From Mesosutterella faecium (lineage in GTDB: Bacteria > Pseudomonadota > Gammaproteobacteria > Burkholderiales > Burkholderiaceae_F), in assembly GCF_022809315.2 (NCBI RefSeq), contig NZ_JAKZJU020000003.1:1-40950 (forward strand): a stretch of DNA of 40,950 bases, read 5' to 3'. The notes under the pieces were generated by a model. It was not told the origin of the DNA. It did not search any database and saw only the letters and a program-made list of their open reading frames with translations. A program made the translations under genes and the position numbers. Positions 28,438 to 36,784 of this stretch are shown here, one piece after another (the stretch's first letter is position 1; the number at the start of each line of letters is the position of its first letter).

Positions 28438-29654
28438 TGGCTACTTTTGAAGAAAAGCTGTGGCCGGCGTCTTTCCGGGGCGTGCCGTTCAACGCAACGG
28501 CGAGCACGCTCACGATTGGCCGCCGGACGCATGTGTTTGAATACCCGCAGCGCGACAAGCCCTTTGTCGAAGACTTGGGCAAAAGCGCTCGCGAAATCAC
28601 TCTGACAGCGGTTTTCGCGGGCCCCGAGTACATCACTGGCATGAACCGCCTGCTTGAGGCGATGGAGCAGGAGGGCTCCGGCGTCCTCGTCCACCCAATG
28701 CTTGGCAGCATGACGGTGACGCCCAAAGCAACGACCAAGGTCACTTATTCGACGACCAAGCTCGGGTTTTCGTCCGCCGATCTCGTTTTCGTCGAATCCG
28801 GGGACTATGTTTTCCCGACTTCCTCGAATGATACGGCGGCGGTAAGCGCCTCGGCCTCAGAAACCCTGAAGCAGAGCGCACTGGACGCATTTCTCGACAA
28901 GTTTGATCTTTCCGGCGCCCAGGACTTCGTGAAGGCGGCGGTTACGGGAAATCTTTCGAAGTTCTTCGAGCTCAGCGACTACAAGGAGCTCTGCCGGCTG
29001 TTTTCCGTGTCCGACGAGATGTCTGAGCTGTCGGCCAAGGCAATTTCCCTTGTGAGCAGCGATGTCGAGGTGTTTGCGAAGACCGTCGTCGACTCCTTCG
29101 GGTATTCGAGGCTGGCTTACAGCGTCAACAACTGGAGGCGTGTGACGAGGCTTTTGAGCCGCCTGGTGAGATCGGACGGCATGAACAACGATTACCAGAC
29201 GGGGCAGGTTTCCGATGAAGAAGCGAGAACGACGGCTCAGTCTTCAACCCTCCAGTCTCTTGCTCGTCAGACGCTGCTTGCTGAGGCCGTTTCGGCGTCG
29301 GCTAAGGTTGGCGGTGATGAAGATACGGCAGAAGGCGGCATAGCCTACGAGGACATGATCGCGGTGCGCGACCAGGTTCTTGCGGCGCTCGACGCTGAGA
29401 TGCTGGAGACCGAGAGCGACGATGTTTATCTGGCGCTGGAAGACGCCCGATCGGCGGTGTCTGATGACATGACGACTCGGGCTCAGGACTCGGCTCGTTT
29501 AATATCTGTTACACCTCCGGACGTACAGCCGGCCCTGGTGGTTGCCTATAATTTTTATGAGGATGCCGATCGGGAGAAAGAGATCATCGACCGCAACGGC
29601 ATTCGGCACGGCGGGTTCGTCCCCGCCAGGGAGTTGAAGCTTCTGAGCCGGTGA
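28437..29654 (+). CDS. DNA circularisation / baseplate protein (Mu gpN-like)
   Basis: A 405-residue protein of the DNA_circ_N/Mu gpN family: ATFEEKLWPASFRGVPFNAT, THVFEYPQRDKPFVEDLGKS, MEQEGSGVLVHPMLGSMTVT in the first ~105 residues. The remainder is helical and less conserved. In Mu this is a baseplate hub component. ATG at 28437 overlaps the tape measure stop; a TTG one codon upstream is possible. Confidence 0.92.
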   Translation: MATFEEKLWPASFRGVPFNATASTLTIGRRTHVFEYPQRDKPFVEDLGKSAREITLTAVFAGPEYITGMNRLLEAMEQEGSGVLVHPMLGSMTVTPKATTKVTYSTTKLGFSSADLVFVESGDYVFPTSSNDTAAVSASASETLKQSALDAFLDKFDLSGAQDFVKAAVTGNLSKFFELSDYKELCRLFSVSDEMSELSAKAISLVSSDVEVFAKTVVDSFGYSRLAYSVNNWRRVTRLLSRLVRSDGMNNDYQTGQVSDEEARTTAQSSTLQSLARQTLLAEAVSASAKVGGDEDTAEGGIAYEDMIAVRDQVLAALDAEMLETESDDVYLALEDARSAVSDDMTTRAQDSARLISVTPPDVQPALVVAYNFYEDADREKEIIDRNGIRHGGFVPARELKLLSR

Positions 29655-29659
29655 CCGCC

Positions 29660-30028
29660 ATGAAAAAGATCCTTGCTGTTGTTGCTGCTGTGCTTGGTGT
29701 TTGCTTAAGCGTCAACGCATTTGCGTATCATCGTGTTGCAAAAGAATGGGTTGATGCAGAAGGAGTAAAGCATCAGGAACTTATCTTGGTTCCAGATCCT
29801 CCAGGAACAAAGTATGCCCCTTATAAATTGACGCGCGAGCAGGAGCTTAAAGCGGATTATGAGCGGAAATTAAAAGAAATACAGGAAGAGCAACGCTGGC
29901 GCGATGAACACAATAAGTTCGTAGAAAACGGAACAATAGGAAAATACACCAATTACTATAACCCTGTAACGAAGCAGAGTATTTTGGTAGATCCCAAAAC
30001 CGGTACTATCAAAATAGATAAGCCTTAA
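29660..30028 (+). CDS. Secreted protein with signal peptide (cargo inside the tail operon)
   Basis: A 122-residue protein starting MKKILAVVAAVLGVCLSVNA, a clear signal peptide with probable cleavage after AFA (residue ~22). The mature part is polar, with a Lys/Glu-rich helix (LTREQELKADYERKLKEIQE) and Tyr/Asn-rich end. It is AT-rich and unlike a tail protein, so it is probably a periplasmic cargo or exclusion protein inserted between gpN- and gpP-like genes. A GTG nine bases upstream is an alternative start. A strong terminator follows. Confidence 0.75.
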   Translation: MKKILAVVAAVLGVCLSVNAFAYHRVAKEWVDAEGVKHQELILVPDPPGTKYAPYKLTREQELKADYERKLKEIQEEQRWRDEHNKFVENGTIGKYTNYYNPVTKQSILVDPKTGTIKIDKP

Positions 30029-30047
30029 TGGGATTGGTTTAAATAGG

Positions 30048-30080
30048 AGCACCTCAAGAAATTGGGGTGCTTTTTTTTTT
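30048..30080 (+). terminator. Very strong terminator abutting the baseplate hub start codon
   Basis: A 10-base stem (30048-30057 with 30062-30071, one G-U pair) with a GAAA tetraloop is followed by ten T (30071-30080). The ATG of the next gene is at 30081. The hairpin would occlude any ribosome binding site and block transcription from the upstream late operon. Confidence 0.9.
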
Positions 30081-31202
30081 ATGGCACCAGAAAACGAAGT
30101 CACACTATATATAAACGGTCGTAAATATATTGGCTGGCGGTCTGTTCAAATTGATGTCAGTGTGAATTCTTTAGTTCGCGTATGCGAACTTGGTGCGGCA
30201 CGAACTTCCAATAGAACGAGTCTTTGCGATGGCATAGAAGAAGGCGCTGATGCTGTTGTTAAAATAGGTTCTGATACTGTTTTGACAGGATATGTCGTTA
30301 GCAAAAAAGTTAGCTATTCTGAAAACAGCACACAGATCCAAATAACGATTAAAAGTAAAACCGTTGATTTGGAAGAATGCATGATTCCGCCAAAAAAACC
30401 AAATCAATGGAAAAATGCGCGGATTTCTTCAGTAATAAAAACGGTGGCTGGGTATTACGGAATAGAAACAATTGATAATGGCTTAGCTAAAAACGCTCGG
30501 AATATTGATTTTTCTACCCACGAAACTATAGGCAAGGGGATCGTAAACCTGCTTAAAGCTGACAGCCTTCTTATAAATGATGATGAATTTGGTGATTTAG
30601 TTATATGCGATATTGGTCAAAATGGTGACGCTCATGACCAACTTATATATGGTAAAAATATTTTGAGTGGGTCAAGGGACCACGATATATCAAAGGTTTT
30701 CAAAACATATGTTGTTATTGGGCAAGGCACAGATCCGGAAAGTAAAAGCAAAAATCCGGCAAATTCTTTGTCTGAGCCTTCGGAAAATGCAGAGTTTCCT
30801 AGAAATAGGGTCTTGGTTACTGAACAATCAGGAAATAGAACAAGAAAAGAGCTTAAAACTAGAGCAGATAATTTAAAGTTCAATTCTGTAGGAAATGCGG
30901 ATGTTTTAACCTATCAAGTGCAGGGTTGGCGGCAAAGCAACGGGGATTTGTGGAAACAAAACATGAATGTCGTAGTAAAAGACCCAATGCTTGACATTAG
31001 CCAAACGCTCTTTGTTTCAAAAATTAGCTATAAGCTTGATCAAGACGGATCTACGACAACGATGGTGCTGAAATCCCATTGGGCGTTTGCGGTGACGGAT
31101 CTACCAGATGCCGAAAAAGGCAAAACGACCAAAAAAACTAAAACGAAGCAGGCCAAGAAAGGAACGACATTCCTTGCCAAAGCGGGGTCCGGCAAACTAT
31201 GA
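30081..31202 (+). CDS. Baseplate hub protein (Mu gpP / gp44-like)
   Basis: A 373-residue baseplate hub protein with the Mu gpP-like pattern: NEVTLYINGRKYIGWRSVQI, TVLTGYVVSKKVSYSENSTQ, KSKTVDLEECMIPPK, DVLTYQVQGWRQSNGDLWKQ. The first ~330 codons are strikingly AT-rich; the last ~40 return to the GC-rich composition of the rest of the operon, indicating a recombination junction near 31080. The start codon comes straight after a T10 terminator tail and lacks a normal ribosome binding site. Confidence 0.85.
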   Translation: MAPENEVTLYINGRKYIGWRSVQIDVSVNSLVRVCELGAARTSNRTSLCDGIEEGADAVVKIGSDTVLTGYVVSKKVSYSENSTQIQITIKSKTVDLEECMIPPKKPNQWKNARISSVIKTVAGYYGIETIDNGLAKNARNIDFSTHETIGKGIVNLLKADSLLINDDEFGDLVICDIGQNGDAHDQLIYGKNILSGSRDHDISKVFKTYVVIGQGTDPESKSKNPANSLSEPSENAEFPRNRVLVTEQSGNRTRKELKTRADNLKFNSVGNADVLTYQVQGWRQSNGDLWKQNMNVVVKDPMLDISQTLFVSKISYKLDQDGSTTTMVLKSHWAFAVTDLPDAEKGKTTKKTKTKQAKKGTTFLAKAGSGKL

Positions 31203-31732
31203 GCAACGGTCTGATTGATCTGGTCACGAGAGGAGTGCTGCTGGCCAAGAACGCCGCCCGGAAGATGCGGACGGTGCAGGTGCAGCTCTTTGCCGATGAC
31301 CTGCGGGACGATGTCGAGCATTTCGAACCGTACGGCTTCACATCCGAGGCTAAAACGGGGGCTGAAGTGCTTGCGGCCTCCCTGGCAGGCGACAGAGAGC
31401 ACACGATCGCTTTCTGCATCACCGACCGGCGCTACCGCCCAACGGGACTCAAGGATGGCGAGGTCTGCGTTTTTGACGATCTGGGGCGAAAGGTCTACTT
31501 CTCTCGATCCGGGATCGTGGTCGAAGGCAAGGATTCGCCAGTGACAGTAAAGAGCTCTGGATCTGTGACGATTGACGCGCCCGAGACCACCATCACGGGA
31601 AAGCTGATCGTGAATGGGGACATTCAGGGCAAGGCCCAGATTTACGACTCGAAGGGCCGGATGCAGAGTATCAGGGACACCTACAACGGACATACGCATA
31701 ACGGCGGCGTTAGCCCGGATCAAAAGATGTGA
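31199..31732 (+). CDS. Baseplate puncturing spike (Mu gp45-like)
   Basis: A 177-residue spike protein. The N-terminal ~100 residues are an OB-like Mu gp45 domain (MRTVQVQLFADDLRDDVEHF); residues ~105-158 form a triple beta-helix (SPVTVKSSGSVTIDAPETTI); the apex carries YNGHTHNGG with His165 and His167, the H-x-H iron-binding tip of gpV/gp45-type spikes. It pierces the outer membrane. ATGA overlap with the hub gene. Confidence 0.93.
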   Translation: MSNGLIDLVTRGVLLAKNAARKMRTVQVQLFADDLRDDVEHFEPYGFTSEAKTGAEVLAASLAGDREHTIAFCITDRRYRPTGLKDGEVCVFDDLGRKVYFSRSGIVVEGKDSPVTVKSSGSVTIDAPETTITGKLIVNGDIQGKAQIYDSKGRMQSIRDTYNGHTHNGGVSPDQKM

Positions 31733-31739
31733 GGTGAAG

Positions 31740-31892
31740 ATGATTGATTACGACAAACTGGCAGAAGATGAAGCGCAAAGACTTTTTATGAAGATTTTTG
31801 CCAAAGGCTTTGTGGCTGGTGGCGTGACGGTATTCATCTTTGTTGTTCTGCTTGTAGGCGTGATTTTTTGCGTTTCTTATTTCATGCGGTAA
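31740..31892 (+). CDS. Small membrane protein within the baseplate operon
   Basis: A 50-residue protein: a charged start (MIDYDKLAEDEAQRLFMKIF) and one membrane span (~residues 25-48, GVTVFIFVVLLVGVIFCVSY). GAGGTG lies right before the ATG, seven bases past the spike stop. Function unknown; single-pass proteins here may be cargo or tail-assembly accessories. A terminator follows. Confidence 0.6.
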   Translation: MIDYDKLAEDEAQRLFMKIFAKGFVAGGVTVFIFVVLLVGVIFCVSYFMR

Positions 31893-31925
31893 ATCTGCGC
31901 TCTTTACCGCCGAGGAAAAGTAAAA

Positions 31926-31957
31926 CCCAGTCAGACGGGCATCTGGCTGGGCTTTTT
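31926..31957 (+). terminator. Terminator within the baseplate operon
   Basis: CCCAGTCAGA (31926-31935) pairs with TCTGGCTGGG (31942-31951), then CTTTTT. Its design is close to that of the terminator at 34813, with similar sequence around the loop. Confidence 0.85.
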
Positions 31958-31973
31958 CGTGGAGCTTGATCAA

Positions 31974-32390
31974 ATGATTCTGATGCTCAACGGCGTTGAG
32001 TCGACTTTGTCCGATTTTTGTGACGATGAGTTAAGACGGGCTGTGTACAACAGCCTTTTTTCATGGGCGCGGGCTTCGGATTCAGACGAGCTCCCTGGGG
32101 ACTCGAAGCAGGGCTGGTGGGGTGATACCTACGCGGATGACACCGGCGATCAGTTCGGGTCGAAGCTTTGGCTGCTGGCCCGCTCGAAGGTGACTCAGGA
32201 GACGCTGCTTAAAGCGCAGGAATACGCCGCGGCGGCGCTGCAGTGGATGATCGATGACGGCATTGCCAAAAGCGTAGACGTTTCCGCAGAACGGGGAGGT
32301 GCCGACCAGCTGAATCTCACGGTCACGATTCAGAGGCCGAGCGATGCAGACCTTATCGGCATGAGGTTTCAAGACATTTGGAGCGAATGA
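31974..32390 (+). CDS. Baseplate wedge protein (Mu gp46-like)
   Basis: A 138-residue protein of the Mu gp46 (W-like) family: GDQFGSKLWLLARSKVTQET, then AAALQWMIDDGIAKSVDVSA and a C-terminal beta strand. It joins hub and wedges. I choose the ATG at 31974 because GGAG lies nine bases before it; a GTG at 31959 is within the terminator tail. Confidence 0.9.
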   Translation: MILMLNGVESTLSDFCDDELRRAVYNSLFSWARASDSDELPGDSKQGWWGDTYADDTGDQFGSKLWLLARSKVTQETLLKAQEYAAAALQWMIDDGIAKSVDVSAERGGADQLNLTVTIQRPSDADLIGMRFQDIWSE

Positions 32391-33427
32391 TGGCATTTGT
32401 TAGACCAACACTGCGGGAGCTGATTTCCCGCATCAGCTCGGGAATCCAGTCGCGCCTGAGCGTTCCGCAGGTGCGCAGAAGCAATGCGACTGTTTACAGC
32501 CGGGTGCTGGCAGGGGCGAGCCATGAGCTGCACGGCTTCATTGAGTACGTCTCCAAGCAGATTTTCGTCGACACGGCAGACTCCGAGCATCTCGACCGCC
32601 ATGCTTCAATCTTCGGGATCACAAGGAAGGCCGCTTCGAAAGCCTCTGGAACAGTGAAATTCAGCTTTCAGGACGGCGTTGTGAACGTGCCTGTAGGGAC
32701 CATTCTGCAGGGCGGAGACGAGCAGCAGTTCCAGGTGACTGTCGCTCCGGATTCGAGCGGCGTTGCGTCTGTTGAAGCTCTGGTGGCCGGCGAGGCGGGG
32801 AACATCGAATCGGGCGACACTCTCACGCTGATCTCTCCGATCGAAGGCGTGATGTCCGAGGCTGAGTCTCAGGGAATAGCGGGCGGAGCTGATGCAGAGG
32901 ACGACGAAAGCCTGCGGGCCCGCGTGCTCGCAAGGCAGAGAGAAACGCCGCACGGCGGAACCTCATCCGACTATGTCCAGTGGGCGCTGGCCGTCCCGGG
33001 GGTGACTCGAGCCTGGTGCTATCCGCTTGAAAACGGGGACGGGACCGTTGTCGTGAGGTTTGTCTGCGACGATCTGGCTGACATTTCACCGACCACCGAA
33101 ATGGTGAAGCAGGTCCAGGCCTACATCGACGAGAAGCGCCCGGTGACCGCCGATGTGACAGTCATGGGCCCGACGCTTAAGGCGGTCGACATCGAAATCA
33201 GCACGCTCACGCCGGACACGTCTGACGTCAGGGCGGCGGTCGAGGCCGAGCTTAAGGACCTCTTCATGAAGGAAAGCGAGCCCTCGAGAAGCATTTATCT
33301 GTCGCACATAAGAGCGGCCATCTCCGCAGCCGCGGGCGAAGTCGACCACACTCTTGTTTCCCCGACTTCCAATCCGACGGCGGGGACTAATGAGCTGCTC
33401 ACCCTGGGGACGATCACATGGAACTGA
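32390..33427 (+). CDS. Baseplate J-like wedge protein (Mu gp47-like)
   Basis: A 345-residue baseplate J family protein: FVRPTLRELISRISSGIQSR, LDRHASIFGITRKAASKASG, GTVKFSFQDGVVNVPVGTIL, GTSSDYVQWALAVPGVTRAW and a C-terminal IDEKRPVTADVTVMGPTLK motif. Complete. GGAG precedes the ATG at 32390, which overlaps the gp46 stop. Confidence 0.94.
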   Translation: MAFVRPTLRELISRISSGIQSRLSVPQVRRSNATVYSRVLAGASHELHGFIEYVSKQIFVDTADSEHLDRHASIFGITRKAASKASGTVKFSFQDGVVNVPVGTILQGGDEQQFQVTVAPDSSGVASVEALVAGEAGNIESGDTLTLISPIEGVMSEAESQGIAGGADAEDDESLRARVLARQRETPHGGTSSDYVQWALAVPGVTRAWCYPLENGDGTVVVRFVCDDLADISPTTEMVKQVQAYIDEKRPVTADVTVMGPTLKAVDIEISTLTPDTSDVRAAVEAELKDLFMKESEPSRSIYLSHIRAAISAAAGEVDHTLVSPTSNPTAGTNELLTLGTITWN

Positions 33428-34041
33428 CGACGCAGGAAGAGTACTCCCGGATGCTGAAGCAGTTGCTTCCTCCTGGTCCAGCCTGGCCGAGGGGCGACGC
33501 CACATCCCTCATGGGCATGATGATCGAGGTTTGGGCCGAGGAGTTCAGCCGCGTTGATTCCCGAGTGCGGACGCTGATGCGAGAAGCCGACCCTCGCTTC
33601 GCGGTGGAGACGTTTGAGAACTGGCTGGACGACTGGGGATTGCCTGACGACTGCATTCGAGCCTGGTCCAGTGCCAATCAGACGACGCTGCGCACACTGC
33701 TCATGTACAAGATCAAGAACATCGGCAGGCAGGATCGGTCCTACTTTGTCGAGCTTGCAGAGATGTTCGGATACCGAATCGTCATCGATGAGTTCCGCCA
33801 GCACTCCGTGCAGTCAACCTCAATGGACGCTGTCTGCGGGGAGAACTGGCGGCACATCTGGCGGGTCGACGTAATGACAGGGGCCGGGTCGGTTATGGGG
33901 TACCACAACATGCTGGGGCCGGTGAACGAGGCGCTCGCCTGGTGGGGCGACCGACTTATTGAGTGCCTGATCAAGCGGTACAAGCCAGCTCATACCGACT
34001 TGTATTTCGGCTACTACAGCTTTGAAGGAGACAACGCGTAA
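33418..34041 (+). CDS. Baseplate/tail protein (Mu gp48-like, DUF2313)
   Basis: A 207-residue DUF2313 protein: YSRMLKQLLPPGPAWPRGDA, FSRVDSRVRTLMREADPRFA, VETFENWLDDWGLP, the family's N-terminal signature, then an alpha/beta region. In Mu it follows gp47 and helps attach fibres (P2 gpI role). Overlaps the gp47-like gene by 10 bases. Confidence 0.92.
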   Translation: MELTTQEEYSRMLKQLLPPGPAWPRGDATSLMGMMIEVWAEEFSRVDSRVRTLMREADPRFAVETFENWLDDWGLPDDCIRAWSSANQTTLRTLLMYKIKNIGRQDRSYFVELAEMFGYRIVIDEFRQHSVQSTSMDAVCGENWRHIWRVDVMTGAGSVMGYHNMLGPVNEALAWWGDRLIECLIKRYKPAHTDLYFGYYSFEGDNA

Positions 34042-34793
34042 TGGACAGGATCTTTCTTTCCGGCGCCGTGCAGAACGAGCCCAACATTCCCGATGACGTC
34101 GACCCAGGGTATCCGACAGACGGTTCGTCCGGCGGCGGCATAGCGTCAACCGTTCCCGGGGCCATCTGGTACAACGCGGTCATGATGGAGCTGATCAACG
34201 CGATCAAAGGCGGTGGCGTTACCCCCGACAGGCATGACAATGCCCAGCTCGACGCGGCCATCAAGGCCCAGATCAAGACCGTGAATCAGGCTCTGTCAGA
34301 CGCAGTGGCCCAGATTCAGGCCAAGGTGGCTCAGGTGGAAATCGTACCGGCAGGAGCCATTATGTTCTTTCCGACTTCTTCTTCTCCGAACGCGAACTGG
34401 CTGATTTGCAACGGCCAGGCGGTGAGCCGCTCGGCCTATGCGGGCCTGTTCTCCGCGATTGGGACCAAATATGGCTCGGGCAACGGGAGCACGACATTCA
34501 ATTTGCCGTATCTGATCGACAAGACGGTGTGGGGCGGGCAGAGCAACGTTGGCGAGCAGAGAAGCGCCGGCCTTCCGAACATTACCGGCACCTTCCTGAA
34601 CTGGACTCGTGGGAACGCCTCGGCAGACGGTTCTTTCTACGCGTCAGATGTCACAAGCCGTGGTCTGAAGGGCGGATCCGGCGGTGATGAGGGGCGGTAT
34701 CACTTCGACGCCTCTCGCTCCAACGGGATTTATGGACGGTCAGGCACAGTGCAGCCTCCGGCTCTTGTTTTGCTCCCGTGCATTCATATTTAA
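34041..34793 (+). CDS. Tail fibre protein with collar domain
   Basis: A 250-residue fibre. The N-terminal ~75 residues (MDRIFLSGAVQNEPNIPDDV) form the attachment part; a short coiled coil follows (~78-100); then the phage tail collar domain: PAGAIMFFPTSSSPNANWLI, CNGQAVSRSAYAGLFSAIG, TTFNLPYL, and a C-terminal Gly/Ser-rich receptor-binding part. One-base overlap with the previous stop. Cell-surface recognition is the likely role. Confidence 0.9.
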   Translation: MDRIFLSGAVQNEPNIPDDVDPGYPTDGSSGGGIASTVPGAIWYNAVMMELINAIKGGGVTPDRHDNAQLDAAIKAQIKTVNQALSDAVAQIQAKVAQVEIVPAGAIMFFPTSSSPNANWLICNGQAVSRSAYAGLFSAIGTKYGSGNGSTTFNLPYLIDKTVWGGQSNVGEQRSAGLPNITGTFLNWTRGNASADGSFYASDVTSRGLKGGSGGDEGRYHFDASRSNGIYGRSGTVQPPALVLLPCIHI

Positions 34794-34812
34794 GCTTTTA
34801 GTAGAAAGACAA

Positions 34813-34846
34813 GCCCCGCCCAGACGGCCATCTGAGCGGGGTTTTT
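34813..34846 (+). terminator. Terminator after the collar-domain fibre gene
   Basis: CCCCGCCCAGA and TCTGAGCGGGG pair with one mismatch (34814-34841) and are followed by TTTTT. It separates the collar fibre gene from the second fibre and cysteine-rich genes, which may thus be regulated separately. Confidence 0.85.
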
Positions 34847-34870
34847 GTTATCGAGAAGAAACGGTTCCCG

Positions 34871-35044
34871 ATGAATGAAATTATACCCGTGCTGGCGGCA
34901 CTTCTGCCGCTGAGAGAGGCCATGATGAAGCCAGACAAGGAACTTCCTGCTTATCTGCGAGTGTTGCGTTGGGGAGTGACGATCTTTGTTCTCGCTTACG
35001 GGATCCTGCTTATTGCCGAGAAGATGAAAAGCATTTTCTTTTAG
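34871..35044 (+). CDS. Small membrane protein (57 aa)
   Basis: A 57-codon gene, MNEIIPVLAALLPLREAMMK then a soluble turn and a membrane span (~residues 35-50, RWGVTIFVLAYGILLIAEKM), ending in two Phe. The ribosome binding site is a modest GAGAAG. It lies between the terminator and the next fibre gene, eight bases before that start. It resembles small holin-like or membrane accessory proteins; function unknown. Confidence 0.6.
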   Translation: MNEIIPVLAALLPLREAMMKPDKELPAYLRVLRWGVTIFVLAYGILLIAEKMKSIFF

Positions 35045-35052
35045 AGGTAAAG

Positions 35053-35892
35053 ATGAAGAGACTTTATTACTCAGACGCGTCTGACACGCCGCCTTCTCCG
35101 CCCAAGAATCCGATCACAACTCAATATCCGCAGGATGGAAACAGAGCGAAAAAGCAAATGCCGACAGTGATCGGGGCCTACTGGTATCACATGATCACCG
35201 AGGAATTCATGGCGGTGATCGAGCAGGCCGGGCTGGAGCCGTCGCTTACAAACCTGCATCAGCTGGCGGATGTCTTTGCTGACTTCAAGACGCGGGCCGC
35301 AGGGGCCGAGGCTTACAAAACAGCGGCTGAAGCGGCCGCGACCCGGGCTGAAACGGCCGCTAACGGCGTTGTCACCGAAACTGCTTCAAAGATTAAGGAA
35401 ATTGACGCCGAGGGCGACAAGCAGGTTAAGGCTGTTCAGGACGCAGGATCAACCGTTTCTTCGGATATCGAGGCAGGTAAAACCGCCCTGCAGACCAAGC
35501 TCACAGAGCTGATTGCAAAGCTGGATACAGAGGGAGGAACCGAGGCCGCTTACGTGAAGCAGCAGGCGCAGGACATCCTCGATCAGATCACAACCTCTGA
35601 ATCTAATGCCAAAACATACGCTGAGAATGCTGCGGCCAGCGCGTCCTCTGCTGCAACCACGGTTTCGGATGGAAAACAGGCGATAACAGATCTTCAAGCG
35701 GCTGCAACAGCGGCAGTACAGGCGCAGCAGACCACTTCTGTTAAAGCTGTGAGCGATGCTCAGAGCACCGCGCAAACCGCTGTTGCATCCGCTCAGTCCG
35801 CAGCTGTTTCTGCTGTCAAAGCTCAGGAAACGGCCAGCCTCCATACGATTGAAACAGAAATGGAAACAATTGATCTTGGAGGGCTGTCATGA
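35053..35892 (+). CDS. Long coiled-coil tail fibre protein
   Basis: A 279-residue fibre. Residues 1-~75 are a globular anchor (MKRLYYSDASDTPPSPPKNP; AYWYHMITEEFMAVIEQAGL), and ~80-270 an uninterrupted Ala/Thr-rich coiled coil (AEAYKTAAEAAATRAETAAN; TYAENAAASASSAATTVSDG). It ends abruptly without a receptor domain. The next gene overlaps by ATGA, so the coiled coil may be a shaft that carries the cysteine-rich tip proteins. GAGG is just upstream of the ATG. Confidence 0.85.
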   Translation: MKRLYYSDASDTPPSPPKNPITTQYPQDGNRAKKQMPTVIGAYWYHMITEEFMAVIEQAGLEPSLTNLHQLADVFADFKTRAAGAEAYKTAAEAAATRAETAANGVVTETASKIKEIDAEGDKQVKAVQDAGSTVSSDIEAGKTALQTKLTELIAKLDTEGGTEAAYVKQQAQDILDQITTSESNAKTYAENAAASASSAATTVSDGKQAITDLQAAATAAVQAQQTTSVKAVSDAQSTAQTAVASAQSAAVSAVKAQETASLHTIETEMETIDLGGLS

Positions 35893-36251
35893 AATCCAAG
35901 TATCTGCAGCTTCGCGGAGGGACGACGGATCAGAATGACGCTTTCACAGGAAAAAATCGGGAGCTTACGGTCGACACGGACGAGAAGCGCCTTCGGGTTC
36001 ATGACGGCACAACGGCCGGCGGCCATCCCGTAGCGAAAGCGTCCGAGATTCCAACAAAGACAAGCGAGCTTGAGAACGATGCCTTCGAGACAAAGGCCAT
36101 TCTCAGCAAGCTATCACAACTGACGGATGACGTGGGGTACTGGAAGAAGGCGAAGCTCACGAAGCTCTCTCAATTGGAGAATGACACGGGGTTCGTTGCC
36201 GGTCACTGCACCTACTGCACCTACTGTTCGTACTGCACAAACTGCACATGA
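35889..36251 (+). CDS. Cysteine-rich tail tip protein A (5 Cys, period 3)
   Basis: A 120-residue protein. Residues ~4-50 form a small fibre domain (LQLRGGTTDQNDAFTGKNRE, then VHDGTTAGG), resembling the N-terminal domain of Mtd-like phage tropism proteins; ~54-102 are two linker repeats (KLSQLTDDVGYWKK; KLSQLENDTGF). The protein ends HCTYCTYCSYCTNCT with Cys at 107, 110, 113, 116 and 119, exactly every third residue. This looks like the shortest of three paralogues made by duplication. Overlaps the shaft gene by ATGA. The Cys tract may be a substrate for the radical SAM enzymes downstream; not proven. Confidence 0.85.
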   Translation: MKSKYLQLRGGTTDQNDAFTGKNRELTVDTDEKRLRVHDGTTAGGHPVAKASEIPTKTSELENDAFETKAILSKLSQLTDDVGYWKKAKLTKLSQLENDTGFVAGHCTYCTYCSYCTNCT

Positions 36252-36259
36252 GGTTTTAG

Positions 36260-36775
36260 ATGTCTTTAAAGGAAATCTTGTGGAAGGGCGGAACTGCGGC
36301 CAAGAATGATGCCTACACCGGAGAGCCTGGTGAAATCACCATCGATACGGACAATCACCGCATCAGGGTGCATGACGGAGCGACCGCCGGAGGAACGGCT
36401 CTGGCCCTCAAGTCCGACCTGCCGACAAAGCTGTCCCAGCTGACTGACGATGTTGGAATGTGGGCAAAGGGCGCCCTGACAGCCCTGTCTCAGCTGACCG
36501 ATGACGTTGGCTATTGGAAAAAGTCAGGTCTGACGAAAATCTCTCAGCTCACGAACGACAGCGGCTTTCAAACCGGGCACTGTTCGTATTGCTCTTACTG
36601 CTCGTACTGTTCACAGTGCAATAACTGCCTCAATTGCAACACGGTTCAATGTACGACCGTGAACTGCACAACCGTAAATTGCACAACCGTTAAGTGTTCT
36701 GTTTATACAGACTGCAGTTACTGCAGCAACTGTGATTGCAACTGTGATTGCAACTGCAATTGTTGTGACGCATAA
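36260..36775 (+). CDS. Cysteine-rich tail tip protein B (20 Cys)
   Basis: A 171-residue paralogue of protein A with the same fibre domain (KGGTAAKNDAYTGEPGEITI; VHDGATAGG) and three SQLT linkers (55-103). The last 64 residues hold 20 Cys at 108, 111, 114, 117, 120, 123, 126 (period 3), 131, 136, 141, 146 (period 5, CTTVN units), 152, 155, 158 (period 3) and then 160, 162, 164, 166, 168, 169 (period 2 ending CC). Tyr, Asn, Ser and Thr fill the gaps. GAGG lies before the ATG. Possible outcomes include thioether cross-links, disulfides or metal sites. Confidence 0.88.
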   Translation: MSLKEILWKGGTAAKNDAYTGEPGEITIDTDNHRIRVHDGATAGGTALALKSDLPTKLSQLTDDVGMWAKGALTALSQLTDDVGYWKKSGLTKISQLTNDSGFQTGHCSYCSYCSYCSQCNNCLNCNTVQCTTVNCTTVNCTTVKCSVYTDCSYCSNCDCNCDCNCNCCDA

Positions 36776-36784
36776 GGGGCTGTT

